Shown: piece after piece, positions 12,701-25,806 of the stretch
Layout: each line of letters starts with the position of its first letter
How positions within the stretch are numbered: position 1 is the first letter of the stretch
Assembly (NCBI RefSeq): GCF_000006565.2
Contig: NC_031478.1
Span: 5,666,212 to 5,730,211 of the forward strand
Direction of reading: 5' to 3'
DNA length: 64,000 nucleotides
Origin: Toxoplasma gondii ME49
Lineage: Eukaryota > Apicomplexa > Conoidasida > Eucoccidiorida > Sarcocystidae
Made by a program: the position numbers and the translations under genes
The notes under the pieces: model-generated
Seen by the model: the letters and a program-made list of their open reading frames with translations, nothing else
What the model was told of the DNA's origin: nothing
Databases searched by the model: none

Positions 12701-15700
12701 GAACTGCTCCACGGAAACAGGCGCCACAGAGGAAGGCCCGGCAGACGACTGAGGAGCACAGGACGCAGCAGCCGATGACGAAGCCGACGAAGGGGAAAAG
12801 GCATCCCGTCCAGATGGGGGCAAACGGGAACAAGCAGTGGACGGTATAGTAGACTCGACAGTACACGACCCGACTCTGCCATCCCACGTAGGCGGGTACA
12901 CCAAATGAGCGTGGATGGAGGTGTACCCCGTCGGGAAATTGCCAGACATCTCTGCAACAAGAAACACCGAGACCTCGGCAGTGAGAACAGACGAACGAAA
13001 CGCCAGCGGCGAGATTGTCCCGGGCAGCACAGATGATCAGAAGTCTCGTCTTGCCTTTGGTGTCGCTGAGGCGCCTTCGCTACATTAGTCGCCACACTTT
13101 AGTCAACACTACGATGGAACACTGTACGCGTGATTACCTGCACCAAACACCTTTCTCTTCATGCATGAACTCTCTCGCGTCTGTTCTGCTCGATTTGCTG
13201 TTTCGACATCGGTTCCCTATTTACCCTTTCACACGCGCCCCTAACCACAGAAGAACTGTGTCTCGACGGACACATCCGTACCTGGTAGAGGAAAATTGTT
13301 GCTCTTCATTTCGTCCAGAGTTAGCAAGTAGTACGACGGATCATAGTTCGCTGCAGGCAGACAGTTCTCATCTCTACGCTTCTCTACAAGTTTGAATATT
13401 GCGAGAACGCCAAATCTCTCTCAGCTAGAACGCCCCAAGGGGTTTCCCGCGGCCTCTATGTCCATTTGGCCCTGGCTGCAGGGATACAGTGGAGGTAAAG
13501 CGAGATGGCCGGCTGTGGATGGTCCCTTTGCAGAGACTGCTACAAGCCAGCTGCTTCAGCTGTCGAACCGCGGAATCTATCAGCTGGGGGCGGCAGCTGG
13601 CAACATAGGAAAAATGCCTGCCCCCCAAATCCCTCCGATCTACACACCGATACATCCAAATTGTTCTCACAGCGTGACGTCATTCCAGAGGTTCCTGCCC
13701 TGAAGTTAATCGCGTAGGAACATTTTGAGTTTTCGAGGTATTAGATTCTTATTAATACGCAAGTTACATAAACCAACACTCTCACTTCTACTTTGTCCAC
13801 AAAATTTAACTACTTGGTTTTATTTTAATGTGAAACGCTCCCCTGCCGATCTATTTTGATCAAGAGGTCCCCTGTCACCGCCAGCGATGCCCTCGGAGTG
13901 TCCACATCCGAGAGATATCCGCCACTCATCGCTCACCGGCTGTTTTCAGGTGCGTGACGTCCACGTCACGAAACGTCCGCGCATCGACAAGAGAAGAAAA
14001 GCAACTCTGAAAACGAACATCCCGGCAGCACACCAACCCAGGAGACAGAAGAGCAGATCAGACGGAAGCTAGGAAACACCCGATCACTTCATATAACTAA
14101 GCTTGGTATGAGGGTCCTGCAACCAAGATGTATTTCCGCTCTTGTCGACCTCGCAGCTCCATTCGCTTTCTTCACAACACATGTTCTGAAGAGTTTCCCT
14201 TAATCCTCGCCACCTGAACTACTTTGTTGGAGGAGCACGTGCATTTGGAGGTACATTGCTTGAAAGGAAATCCTCCACCGACAGTATCATCGCTATTCCC
14301 CAGGTGACTGGACTGAGCGGAGACTCGCTTGGCTTGAAGTTCTCCACGCTGTCGGCAAAAACGTTTTCAGACACAGCGGCAGAAGTGACTCAGAGCCGCC
14401 TGCACCTGGAAAAAGTCTAGAGAGGTTCGTCACCATGCGGGTAGTTTTGCCGACACAAAGGGGGTTCGATTTTCTCCGCGGCAGTTTCAATTCCACTATT
14501 TGCCGCAACTAGCGATGGAGCGAGTGCCATTTGTGCCACACAAACCTCACTTCGAGCGCCTTAACGTGTTGGCTTTCAATACTTCACGAAACTCAGGTTG
14601 ATCCACATCGGCTATGTTCTAGGCTCCGGATTCCGACGACCTCACATCGGGACCGTCTTTCTCCACTGTGTGTTTGTGCGCTCTTTGGCACTGGTGTCTT
14701 TCAGGTACAGCTGAATTTGTATGACGCTTCCTTACCCGGACGATTGAGCAGTGTTGGCCACTCTCGACTCTAATGAAGCGCGTTGGGATCTTAGGACCGC
14801 TTGGAGACGCCAAGAATTGAAGGAGAGAGGAGTAACCATTGGGAAGAAGTCTCGACCTGCCTCGCCGGTCAAGCAACATGTCACTGTCATTTGCCTCCTC
14901 AAGCTCTTCCGTTTGACCCTCTCCGTCGTGAGATAATTTTAGGGAATCGCTCCCGCTGGCACTTGCACACGGTGTTCCCTCGGAGGGGTCGGAGAACGCG
15001 ATACCCGGGAACTTTTCGCCCCCACCACTTACATCGCCTCCTTGCGTGGTGGCTTCAGCGCGTAGCTCTGTCTTGTACCGGCAAACTTCCTCCTCCCTTG
15101 CTTTTCGCCAGGCCTGCCTTCGAGTTTCCACAACTTGGTCCAGGAGTTCGGCCAGACGGTCCCGCCCCTCCAGTTGGAGGAAGCGAAGAACCGCCAAATC
15201 CACGTAGGGCAGAACGGCAACGACAACCGCACCAACGAGGTGGGGCTGAGTAATGCGCAGCCACGGAGGGCTTTTCTCCAATGCACCGCAGGATCCAGAC
15301 GCGTCGGGGTGCCTCCGTGCTTTGTTTCCGCTGGCAGCAGGACCACCCGAAAACTTCTGCCACACGAGCCTGGGAAGCGGAGAGACAAGCAAGCGAACGG
15401 CGACCTCACACAACGTGTCCGCAGGGTTACAGGAATACAGCGAAGATCCATCAATACACAGGCACGGAGCGAGAAACATGGCAGTACTGAAACACTCGCA
15501 AAAAAATACGTTCAGCTCCGGTGGATGTTGAACGGGGCAGAATGCCCACATATCGGTTTCGTTGCAAAAGAGTGACTCAACCTGGCTCAGGAGTGTGCAG
15601 CGTTGGGCTGTTGTGATAGAGCAGTTTACATACCAGCGAAGAAACTGGTGCAGACTATCAATGTCAGGCCTCTGCTGTCCTTTCTGTCGACTGATGCTCA

Positions 15701-16247
15701 CAGACGGCCGCTGCTGTTTCTTCGGCTTCACGGTTTGCCATGCCAGCTCTCCCTCCCCCGCAGATATGCTGGCATCTCCCCCCGGACGCGCGCACTGTCC
15801 TGCTCGACAACCAGCCGTGTTTTCATATGAGCAAAGATTCCTGGCACCCCTTCCTCTCTCAGTGTCGTTTCTCAAAGAAGCATTTGACTCGATGGCAGAG
15901 CCCGGAAGTCCATGGTCTCTGGAGGTGGCTGCAGAACCCGAGGGTAGCCATGTCTGTGAAACCCGAAGATCTGTCTTTGTTACACTTTCTCTCATCTCTG
16001 TATGGGAAGGCTGAACAGAAAAGCAGCTTTTATCTGCCTCGGTTGTCAGTTCGTCGCGCCCGCTGGACCATTTTTTCGGTTGGCTACGAGGGGGGGAAGG
16101 TTTATCGTCTCTGCCGAGAGCTCTTTTTGAAGGAGGCAGTTCAGAAGTGGCCATGGAGTCGCTGGCAGATAAATGTGGACTGGGAGCATCGGGACAGTTT
16201 TCGTTCGGAGTGCTGCGTCGGGACCGGTGCCTCTTGAGGGCTCTCAT
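9800..16247 (-). CDS. REXO5/SDN5-like DEDDh RNA exonuclease
   Basis: I join three exons: 16247-14736 (donor GTAAGG), about 12973-11726 (donor GTAAGT) and 11368-9800, giving about 1,440 residues. The exonuclease core is in exon 2. FALDCEM supplies D and E, VGHSLENDLHALKL the next D, and HDSLEDARATL the catalytic H and last D, at roughly residues 595, 675 and 730. This is the DEDDh signature of Rex-type RNA 3'-5' exonucleases acting on rRNA, tRNA or small RNA ends. Exon 1 contains PWLRITQPHLVGAVVVAVLP followed by YVDLAVLRF, which resembles the region before the nuclease in plant SDN5 and animal REXO5; this is why I merge it with the core. The 504 residues of exon 1 begin MRALKRHRSRR, a likely nuclear signal. 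The acceptor of exon 2 is uncertain (12973, or an AG just before the ATG at 12949), and a missed exon in the 1.7-kb intron is possible. Confidence 0.78.
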
Positions 16248-18198
16248 CTTCGTCTCGGTAGCAATCGACAGAGCATGTGTGAAGAAACGTGTACGGCGAT
16301 GGTGTACTGGGTGCCGAAGATTCCTAGAAGCAATCACGAACAGATATGCGGCGAGCGCTAGGGCCACATGTCCTTCTGCAACGATGTTGACGCGATTCTG
16401 TCCAGTGTGAGACGCCACAGCTGAAGGTGGAGACGCGCGAATACCAAACAGACAATATGGAACGGAGACGAGGTAGACAAACACTGCGTCAAGCCAAGAG
16501 ACGGGGTAAAAGTAAGAGGCGGATCTTTTCGAAGGCGGTAAGCAGGCTTGCAGCAGGTGTGCGTCGTGCCCTGATGCACTAAATCGAGGGTCCAGAACAA
16601 AAGTTTGTATTAAGATGTGCCACAAGAGATTGTGCTTATGTCGGTGTGCCGTTATCCCGTTGAATGCGGGAAGGCATCTCTTCTCCCGAACCGGTCACGC
16701 GTCTTGCGCATACTGCATAGCGGACATCAAATGGTCGCGCGCTCGCCTGTTGTGAAAGAACGTCCGACCCCACAAACATCGCAAAACCGTAGCAGAAGAA
16801 AAATGCAAAAATCAGAAAGGCTCAAAAATCCACAAACTTGAGTAGTCCCACTTTTTAGATGGAGCTGGGATAGGCCGAAGTCTCGTGCGCTCATCCCCTT
16901 CTTAGCGTGCATGCATTTTCCGCCGTATCGCTATAATACAATGTTCAAAGGTACCGGAATCGACATCAAAAGTACACATAGAGAAAAAGTCTCCTGGCAC
17001 TATGTCGATAGTGGCCATTCCTCTGCGCGGACGGGAGTGGATGGATTAGGATTGGTAGCAAAACTCGGGACCGATCGCAGTAGAATGCGTGCTTTTTGTG
17101 GTGTCTGAACCACGCGGCAGTCAACGGGGAGCCGGAGCGTGGCTTTTTCGCTCATCGCTTAGTTGCCACCGTTCAGAAAATCAGGCCTCTCTACGTTAAC
17201 TTTCTCAAGGAACATCTCCGTAGGTCGCGATCATGGCCACACACATGTCAAGTACCAAAAACACCGGGCTACAGCACGGATGCCACTTACTTCCAAAGTA
17301 CGATGCCAGAAACAAATGGTTGCTGCTTAACACAGTGTGTGCTGCAACTGGATACGCAGATGCACAGTGAGCTCGCTGTAGAGTGCGGGTTTCGGTCTGC
17401 ACAGGGGTGAATTCCTTACTGATATGCAGTGTCATTTGAGTTCATCTGTCTATTTTTCGTGGCCATTCTGGTGTTTGCCGGTCACTAGACTCAACAAGAG
17501 AGCAGATACGTTCTAACCAATTCACGTGTTCCGAAGAAGTTTGGAACCAAGTGTTGCCACCAGAGGCCGCAGGCACCACTATCTACCGTTACTTGACACT
17601 TCAAACAAAAGATAAACCAGTGTTTCTGCCATGTGACTGGCTCTGTCCGGCACATTCTGCTGCTGTTGCATCAGAACATTGCCGAGGAGGACAACTAGTT
17701 GTTTCTCGCCTGGGTCATTCAGAGAATGTTTATGACGAATGCGCGGAAAGGTGTTGGTTTCCGTGTTTTAGTCCATCCCTTCCACGATCCTCAGTCGAAC
17801 TTTGAGAAGATAATGGAGGAAAAAGGAGAATGAAAAACAAGGGGAAAAACATTCGGGTGATACGGAAAGAACAAAGTTTCCCATGATTTTCCGTGAAGGA
17901 GCCCCGACTGCTTTCTGTCGCTAGCAGAAATCTCAACGTGAAAAAACAGTTGCAGTACTACTGCACGTACAACGACGTCGAATCGTCTCATCTCGTACAG
18001 AAATACAGAGGCGGCGTGCGTTCTTGAGCTGGCGGCTCTTTACCGGGGGTGAGACGCTGACAAAGAAAGTGCCCATCAGTGGGGCTTTCTAAAGACTGTG
18101 AGAAGTTTCTCATCTCGAGTTCTCCAGAATGCATGCCTCTCAGACGAAGCAAACGACGCCAGAGAGTCCAGAAAAGGCTGTTCCATTTGTTGAGGCCA
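16248..18198. other. Intergenic region between the exonuclease and the acyltransferase genes
   Basis: Both neighbours are on the minus strand. The right part is the 3' flank of the acyltransferase gene and the left part the promoter of the exonuclease gene. The open frame runs on upstream of the chosen ATG at 16247, but those residues are hydrophobic and unconserved-looking and probably represent the 5' leader. Confidence 0.45.
16908..16915. promoter_or_regulatory. TGCATGCA palindrome, possible promoter element
   Basis: An exact TGCATGCA palindrome lies about 660 bp upstream of the exonuclease start codon. TGCATGC-type motifs are over-represented in Toxoplasma promoters and are bound by some ApiAP2 proteins. 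The position is plausible but there is no further support. Confidence 0.3.
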
Positions 18199-21100
18199 TC
18201 AGGATAGTTGGATCGATGGACACAGTTGCTTGAGCTCCATGTACTCATCCAGGATGCACTGCCGGAGAAGTTGCGGAGACTCAAGCACTGCTGTATCGGT
18301 TGTGATAACCAAATCCAGGTAGTCACCGTATGAAAACGCGCTTACGATCAAGCTGATCTGAGAATACGGACAGGAAACCGATCAGTCAAGCGTTTTTGTA
18401 AAGGCACAACGGTACTCGTATCGGACTCTGCCTCATCGCTGAAGGCGTGAAGACACACAACAAAAACGAGACAGCATTGACGGAGGCGTCTACAATGTAC
18501 CTAGTACGAGTTTTAGCACTTCCAAGCCACGGCTATCCATTGACTGTTTTCTCAACCACCTAAAGTATACGGACTCAAGCTTTCTTCATGCTCTTGCTTT
18601 GACCAAAGGTAGCGCAGTAGCACATCCAACAGCATTATTCCAGAAGACGTACAAGAAACCAGCGTGCATCGAAGTCGTGAGAGCCGTCCCCAGCATCCCG
18701 GCAGCAGGAGTTGATAGTTTCGGTCCCCTCGGTAGGGAGACATCCGCAACAGGCACTTACCCGGCCAGCCAGCGGGCCGATAAAGTGCATGGCATGCACT
18801 TGCCGGCCATGTATTTGGGGCAGCTCAGAGGGTCCAGGAACATTGCTGAAGAGTACCGACATCTGAGATGCATAAACCCGACAAACAACATCAGAGACGG
18901 GCGTCTGAAAATACATGTTACAGGAGCAGGACACGTCGAACGCGTCTGACGGACGGGTACCTTGGCAACAGTTATGGCGAGCACGCGACATTTTCCGAAG
19001 CACAGATCCTTACCTTTTTGGTCAGCCAGATCTGCAGGAACAGGAGGAAGTCAGGAGTGGTACAGAACGAAATTTTCTCCATGAGGGCAAACACATGTGC
19101 GCCTAGACTCTTGACGCTCTTTCGCAGTGATTTTCGAACACCCAGCAACCTGGCAATGTTGCATCAACACAGGAAAAAAAAACAGTCCGCGTTCTCAATA
19201 CACAAGCGCAAAACACGAACAGGTTTGGTTCCGAAATGAGTGCGGTAACGACTTCACAACTGTAACCGGAGATCACGCGACTTAATGTGAGTGGTCTATT
19301 CATTCCAGCGGAGACCTTCGTACCGCACAGCTGCCTGGTATTGCCCTCCTGGTATGGCGTATCGTGGTCACTCAATGAAAAACGTGTTGCCATGTTGAAG
19401 TCTTCAGTCACGGGCATTTACCGTTCGTATGCTGAACCAGCCTTAAAGGCATGAGCCGCTGCGACCTGGACTACTGCCGAAGTAAAATTATTCCGCAGCT
19501 CGAATGACTCTTCCTCTGTGGTCCGAAGGTTCACAGGCACCACAATATTTAGCTGAGGCATCAAATGTTCGAGCATATCGAGTTCCATCTGTAAAATCTG
19601 CTCTTGATTTTCCCGAGTCGCAGGAGTTTGATCCTCCGGTAGGGTCAGTTTGTCGACGCCTGAAGATGACAGAGAGTGCTCCGGTGATGCTGTATCTTCG
19701 ATACTGGTGGATTGATTCACAGTTTCGTTCTTTTCTTCCTTTTGATATCCGTGGAACAAAGGAGAGAAGGTTTCGTCACACTGTTTTCTGCCTTCACACG
19801 GAGGCAGATCCAAGGTCGATTGTTCCTCTCTAGCTGTCCGAAGAGCTTGCAAACGTCTGCTGCACCACATGTCTGCCTCCACCTTACGCTCCGAAGTGCG
19901 ATCGACAGAGCTGCTGCAAGCCCAGAGGGCCGATGGCGTCTGGTCTATAGATTGCAGTTCGGATCCGTCGTACCCATTCATCCTACTACGGACGCTGCCC
20001 GCAGAAGGACTGGTTTCCTCGAGCCCACGCATGCACGTCTGGTCAGCAGCCACTTCTTTTCTGCAGGACGTCCCTCTGCCGAAAGCGTGGCATAAGCCGC
20101 TGCAAGGGCTGCGTCCGTGGAGAAACTGTTCCGTCCCACTTCGTAGTCTATCGACACTGCCACTCTCGTGGACACAAGAAGAGCTGCTGCTTTTTATGCT
20201 GGTCGTAGTACTGCAAGTACTACTGCTGTAGCCACTTAGACCGCTTACACTTTTGTTATACGGCAGCACCCTGGCTTTTGTAGAGCCCGAGTGGCGATCT
20301 GTGGCACTTTGGCCTGTTCCGTTGAGGCTTGCTATGGTTTGAGGCAGTGCCGCAGTGGTTCGATGTTTAACCGTGTTGTCCTGGTCTTGCTGGCCGGAGG
20401 GATTGTATTTTTGGTACTCCGAAGCTTTCGAACGGCCCTCGTGTATTGTCCTGGAAAGTGTTGCGAGCCTTTCACCATCACTGTTCTTGACGGCGACCTT
20501 ATTGTGGACATAGCGGCAAATACCACCTACTAGGCATGTAGCAAGGAGCTCATTGATTGTGAACAAATCTTGTTTTGAGAGTGTCATTTTTGCAGCTTGC
20601 TCTTCTCCAGGTATCGAGTTAATTTGCTGGTTCAGCCGCGTCGCTGTGCCAGAGTGTACAGCGGCCGCTTCTGCAGGGATATCTTGAGTGTCCCCCGACT
20701 GTTTGTTCTTCACCGACGACGAATTTAGGCAGGCAAAGCGTGCGCTGTCGCGGTGGGCTACTCTGCCGATAAAGCTACCAACGGACGCGAGGAGGTTTCG
20801 AAGTGGCTCTTTTCGAAGATGCTCACTCCATCGATGAATTCGCTTCTTGGATAAAATAGATGCGCTGTCGCTTTGCAGCTGCTCATTGGAAGCGTTCAAG
20901 CTCTTTTTCTCCTTTATGAGCTGAAGTGCTGCAAGAGCCCTTCTAAGGTTCTTCAACTCCTGGAGCTTAAATCGGATAGGCTGCAACACCCACACTCTGC
21001 CTGACCTGGAGGACGAGACCAGAAGAAAAGCAAACTAGTTTTCTGGACACAATCGAATCTGCACTGGATGCGACACACGCCGTCACATGAAAGAAGCATA

Positions 21101-24100
21101 GCATCCCTTTCGAAAGAATATGCTCTGGCAGCTTGCGGCTCTCGCTGAAGGCCGCATGATTTGACCGAGACTAAAAGGAAACTCTGACAATTCTATTTTG
21201 TCATCCGATATTCACGGCGCTGTCGCGGTATCACCAGCTCAGGCACTCACCTTGGGGGTCGCGGTTTTTCCGGGTAGTCCCACGACTTCTCTTCCGTCAA
21301 CATGAGCAGCGAAACGACAGTAAAGGGCACGTGCAAATAGGAAATGAGCTGCATGAATGCTCTCAAAAATATCGAGGAAGGACGTCTTAGGGGAGGTACC
21401 AAAGATTTGACTGGCCTTCTGTCTGGAGCGAATGGCCGTTTCTGCCGGTGAACCGTTGTGCCAACAGGACAGTCTTCTGTCCTCTCAGAACTATTTGACT
21501 GTCTACCACTGATCACATCCGTGGTGCCGCATGAGCCATCTTTTGGTACATTCATTTTTGGGTGGCTTCCCGGGAAAGTCTGGTGACTACCCAGCATGTC
21601 ACCTGCCGAGTGAGACGACGAGTAAAACCGTTTATCTTGCCCTTCATCTTGGCCCATAGTAGGCAATCGTTGGTCTGTGATGGTTGTGCGGACGACAGGA
21701 CAACGGGCAGCTCCTGCGTTTGGACTCTTCAACTGCCTTGAATTTGGAGAAGCTCCTAACGCATGACTAATGGATTCTTGGGCGCGTGAAAGAGGAAGTA
21801 CAGTGTCAAGTTCATCATACAGGCCTTTGAGAAGTTGGAGAGGGAACGAGCGACTTCTCCCATTCATTTTACGAGAAGGCGGAGAAGTCACATCGAATTC
21901 TGCTTCACACTTCACAGAATGAGCCTCTGATAATCGCCCACATGAGGACGAAACATGTCCGGATCCCCGTGGACAAGGAGCGGAAAGCACATCAGAGAGA
22001 AACATATTTGTAATTGCTATTCCATCCGCGACCGCGTGGTGAATTCGAAACATAACCATCGACCCTACGCGCCGTGAATTGAACGAAGCGTCATCAGACC
22101 CAGCGTCGTCGTCCTTGTGTGAAGATGAGTTTTTTCCTTCCAAGCGGTCTCCTTCGTCCAACCCTGGAAGTTCAACATGTTCAAGCAGAACGAACTGCCA
22201 TAGAGGCATAGACGGCTGTAATGCCTGGGTAGCGAGGACGTTTTCCAAAGCCTGCGCCTCTGCAGATGTAACCACGCACTTGCAGTTGTCGCCCTCGTCG
22301 CAAAGGATTTCGTCTTTGTACCTTCCGCAGCTGTCGCTGCTACTGAACGTAGTAGCTAAACCTTCCTCGTCAGTAATTCTTAGTTGTTCCCGTTTATAGT
22401 GTTGAACAACACCGTGGTGAAGACCGTGAAGAGTCCCACTATGGTGACGAAGGAGTGAGAGAGCTTCATGTCTATTTAGTTTCAGTACGTGATTTCGAAC
22501 ATTGAAATCTTCCGCTCGAATCCAGCAGTAGCGCCCAAAGAGTTTACCGATGACAGTTCGCAACCGAGGGTGCTTGTACACAGTAAGAGGTTCCCATTCA
22601 TTTGCACAATCCGAATAAGTAGCAGTATTTCCCACGCTTGCTTGCTCCCTCTTTGCCAGCAACTGAGTTTCCACAACTTCAATTAAATCGTCGTGACTGA
22701 GGTGGTCACTGAACCCAACTCCGCTGACGATCATCAGAGGCTGAGAAAACATCATCAGTTCTTGACCACTCAGGACCTCAAAAATCTCTGTTCGGCGAGG
22801 AGGCCTGAACGGAAGTTTGTTTGCTGCCTTGTACTGGGATACTGTTTTTTCGGAGATTTCTCTCGTCCTGTGCTTGTCCTGCATGAGTCCTGACCCTACG
22901 AGAGTGCTTCTCCATGGCCAAGAAAACCATCTTCCTTCTCCGACCCTCCACAACCGTTTCACCACATCTTCATGTCGCGGGCTGTCCGCGCCTCCAGCTG
23001 CATCTTCGGCTACCCTTCTGGTTGTCATGTAAACAGACCCTTGTGGCTGAGCGGCGGCGATTGCCTCCTTCTCCGTCATGGAGTCTACTGCTGCAACGAG
23101 ATGCGAATCCGTGGCGCCCAACGCTGTGGTTGCTGCGGCTATACTCAAAGCCAACTCCGCAATCACAGGTACAGTCTCGCCTAAAACACGCAGCAACTTT
23201 TCTGTAGTGCGCTCGCTTGATTCCTCCCACTCCAACACCCTACGCAGCACTCCGAGACCTGGATGTGCTGACACAAAAGAGACATCGATCCTTCCTATGA
23301 ATAACTTCCTCAAGCATGCCAGGGCCACATTCCATAAAGCGGATCCCCACGTAGTGAATGTCACGATAGGTTCCGTACTGAGAATCCACTGACAGAAACC
23401 ACCCACGTATGTTCGACATAGCCAGCCGCTGATGAAATCTCTTGGATGTCCAGGCTCGTTGATAGCCGATGCAGTTGCTTGCTTGTTTCTTTCCAACTGA
23501 TCGTTCAGTCGAACACGTCTGCGTCGGCTGCTGAGCAATTGCCGGTGCAACTGCTCGGAGGTACGATAGCCTAGACAACCATTTACATAAAGCCACCAAC
23601 ACGCTACACGGATGCGTGAGACCACCCAAATCAGCGCTAAGCCGGGGAGATATAGCCCGTGGACAAAAGGAAACATAGTAACCAAAAGGATAAGGAACTT
23701 CACATATTTATACAGTTTTGCTAATATTCTCCTTCTTAACACTTTCCACCGCCAGGAAAGAGGCCTGGCACCGCAGGTAAGAATGAAAACACGGTGTCTG
23801 ATTAATCTGACCCCATGTACTAAGAGTGTGACTGGCAACAACATGATGGAAAGGAGGGAAAAAAACTGGTGAGTAGCGTCCGTTGTACCCCGCTCACGGG
23901 TGTGAGCAGTAGTCTTAACACTTGCCACATGGCTTCCCCTGATCTGAAGCCAGTCCAGTTGTTTTGACGCAGGCTCTGAAAACAATTGTTCAGCCTCTGG
24001 CATCCACGTCATACTTTCCGCCTGGAGTGCCTCCTGGCGGTCTACTGCAAGGCATTTGCCTGGCGGCACTACGTGACAGGTTTTCTTTCCTTCACTCCTG

Positions 24101-25806
24101 TTACTTGTAGTACGCGCTGAAATACACTCCTCAGAATACCCCGGGAGGCCATAAGAAGTACGGCTCTGTGAATTCCATCGTTTCTGTGCAGTCCTGAGGG
24201 CTCGGATGGTTGATCGGGCGGCCTTATCTTGTTTACTTAAGCTGCTTACACTACTTATGCTTCCCATTCTATAGGGGATTTTGCCGACGCAGCCTGGCCT
24301 GATTAGGAAGACACTGCTGCGAGGATTGACACCGTGGCTCTCCCATCGAGAAACGATTTGTTTCCAGGAAATGCTGGCTGGGTTGCTCACATAAATAGGA
24401 GCGTTACCGGCGAAGACGCAGCAAGGGTGTAGCAGTAAGAGGCGCTTGAGCGTCTGAAGGGAAAACTGTAGTCTCATGCGGACACGAAGGAAGAAGAGGA
24501 GAAGTGTCTGCACCCGAGAATGCCTGAATTGCGGGTGAGTGTGTATGAACCAGGAGGGTCGATGCCGTGACTGAGATTCTCTGCTCAAAACAGGTGCTGG
24601 TGGAGGAGGAAGCGGGCAAACGAGAAGGGACGCTTTACGTCGCCGGCGTCGCGAACCTGTTGATAATGATGTGGACGGCGACGTCCGGTATATGAATGGA
24701 TTCAAATCCTCTGTCCCTGTTGACGTTGTTGCCTCTAGAGAGAACCCGCCGTTTTCGCCAAATGTTAGAGACACAGGTTCACAGGAAGTAGGAACTCCTT
24801 TTGATCGAGTGCGAGCGTCGCTGCAGCAGAAACAACACGTCTCCTGTGGTCGCTCCTGTTTACAGCAGGTAGAAGACGTCGGCTGCTCTATGGGACACGT
24901 TGAAGAACAGCGTGGTAGATCGGTGGATTCTTGGCTGCAACAGTTTTCGAAGCCATGGTCTTGTGCGTCGAGGCTACGGATAAGAAGCCTTGTTCCTTCG
25001 AATGCATGTGGTCGGTCAAGTCTTCCCTGAAGACGAGACGGAAGAGAACGAGAAGACTTATATCGAGATGGTGAATATGGGCAGAGCTCAGGGGCGCAGC
25101 TCGACCCTTCGCCATAACAGCGCGAGGAAGCACATTCTGGCCTAGGAGTGGCGATAGAAACTCTGAGAGCTTCTTGCTCTTCAGCTTCTTCACAGCAGTC
25201 CATCCATTTCTCTTCGCTGGCCCCCCCATCTTGCCGCCCCCTGATGTGGTGACGAAGACGCTGGCGGTGCCCGAAAACTTTGCATCCCCTGGCTGAATGT
25301 GCACACCGATCGTCCTGATAAGATGCGAGGGAAAAGACATCACCTGGCGGCGTTTCCAATTGCTCCAAACTCCTTTCACAACCCAGCACTTTCTTCAATG
25401 GATCACGGGTAGAGGGCGGTGACGTGACTGGTTCGGGCGAATAAAACATCGTAGGGGTGTCGAGAGGCACATTTTGTGGAGTCAGAAGGCATCCGCCTGG
25501 TGGCGTAATGACTTGAGGAGAGGATGTGTCAAGCGGATGAGGCAGAGAGGAAAACGGCATCGGCAAAGACGCTTTGTTCTTGAAAGGTTTGCTGGTCATC
25601 CCTTCAAAGCGTGGATCTTCTTGTGAGCAGTGGCATGGTGAAGGGTCTGTTTTCTTTAGCGCATCGGGGTCCTGTGATCTGCCTGATGCCACAGCTCCTA
25701 ACATGTTGCTGAAGAGCTGCATGATGTCACTGCTTCTGCCATTGTGTTCTGCATTGTGGCACGGACAAAGACGCTGATCGGTAGCTTCCTCTGGGCAGCT
25801 TGACAT
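18199..25806 (-). CDS. Giant wax-ester-synthase/diacylglycerol-acyltransferase (WS/DGAT)-like membrane protein
   Basis: Five exons fit in phase: 25806-21251, 21005-19422, 19149-19014, 18904-18761 and 18357-18199. Together they encode about 2,192 residues, against about 450-500 for a usual WS/DGAT. Recognisable parts in order are the motif PLWQFVLLEH (about 1,200), the catalytic HHAVADG (about 1,254, the HHxxxDG signature), a TINELLATCLVGGICRYV segment matching the family's 'NDV..A..AGALR.YL' helix, SNVPGP (about 2,110), and a C-terminus with SAFSYGDYLDLVITTD that fits the family's 'SY.G....... D'. Hydrophobic segments near residues 620-780 suggest membrane anchoring before the catalytic part. 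Family members esterify fatty acyl-CoA to fatty alcohol or diacylglycerol. Ser-rich inserts of several hundred residues split the fold, mostly from exon 2. Start: the ATG at 25806 is the first Met in the open frame, which continues upstream, so an extra 5' exon is possible. Confidence 0.85.

Noticed and set aside
13735..13850. AT-rich block in the exonuclease intron, considered as another mitochondrial fragment
   Set aside because: Translations in all frames gave nothing I recognise from cox1, cob or cox3; an rRNA fragment cannot be excluded without a search.
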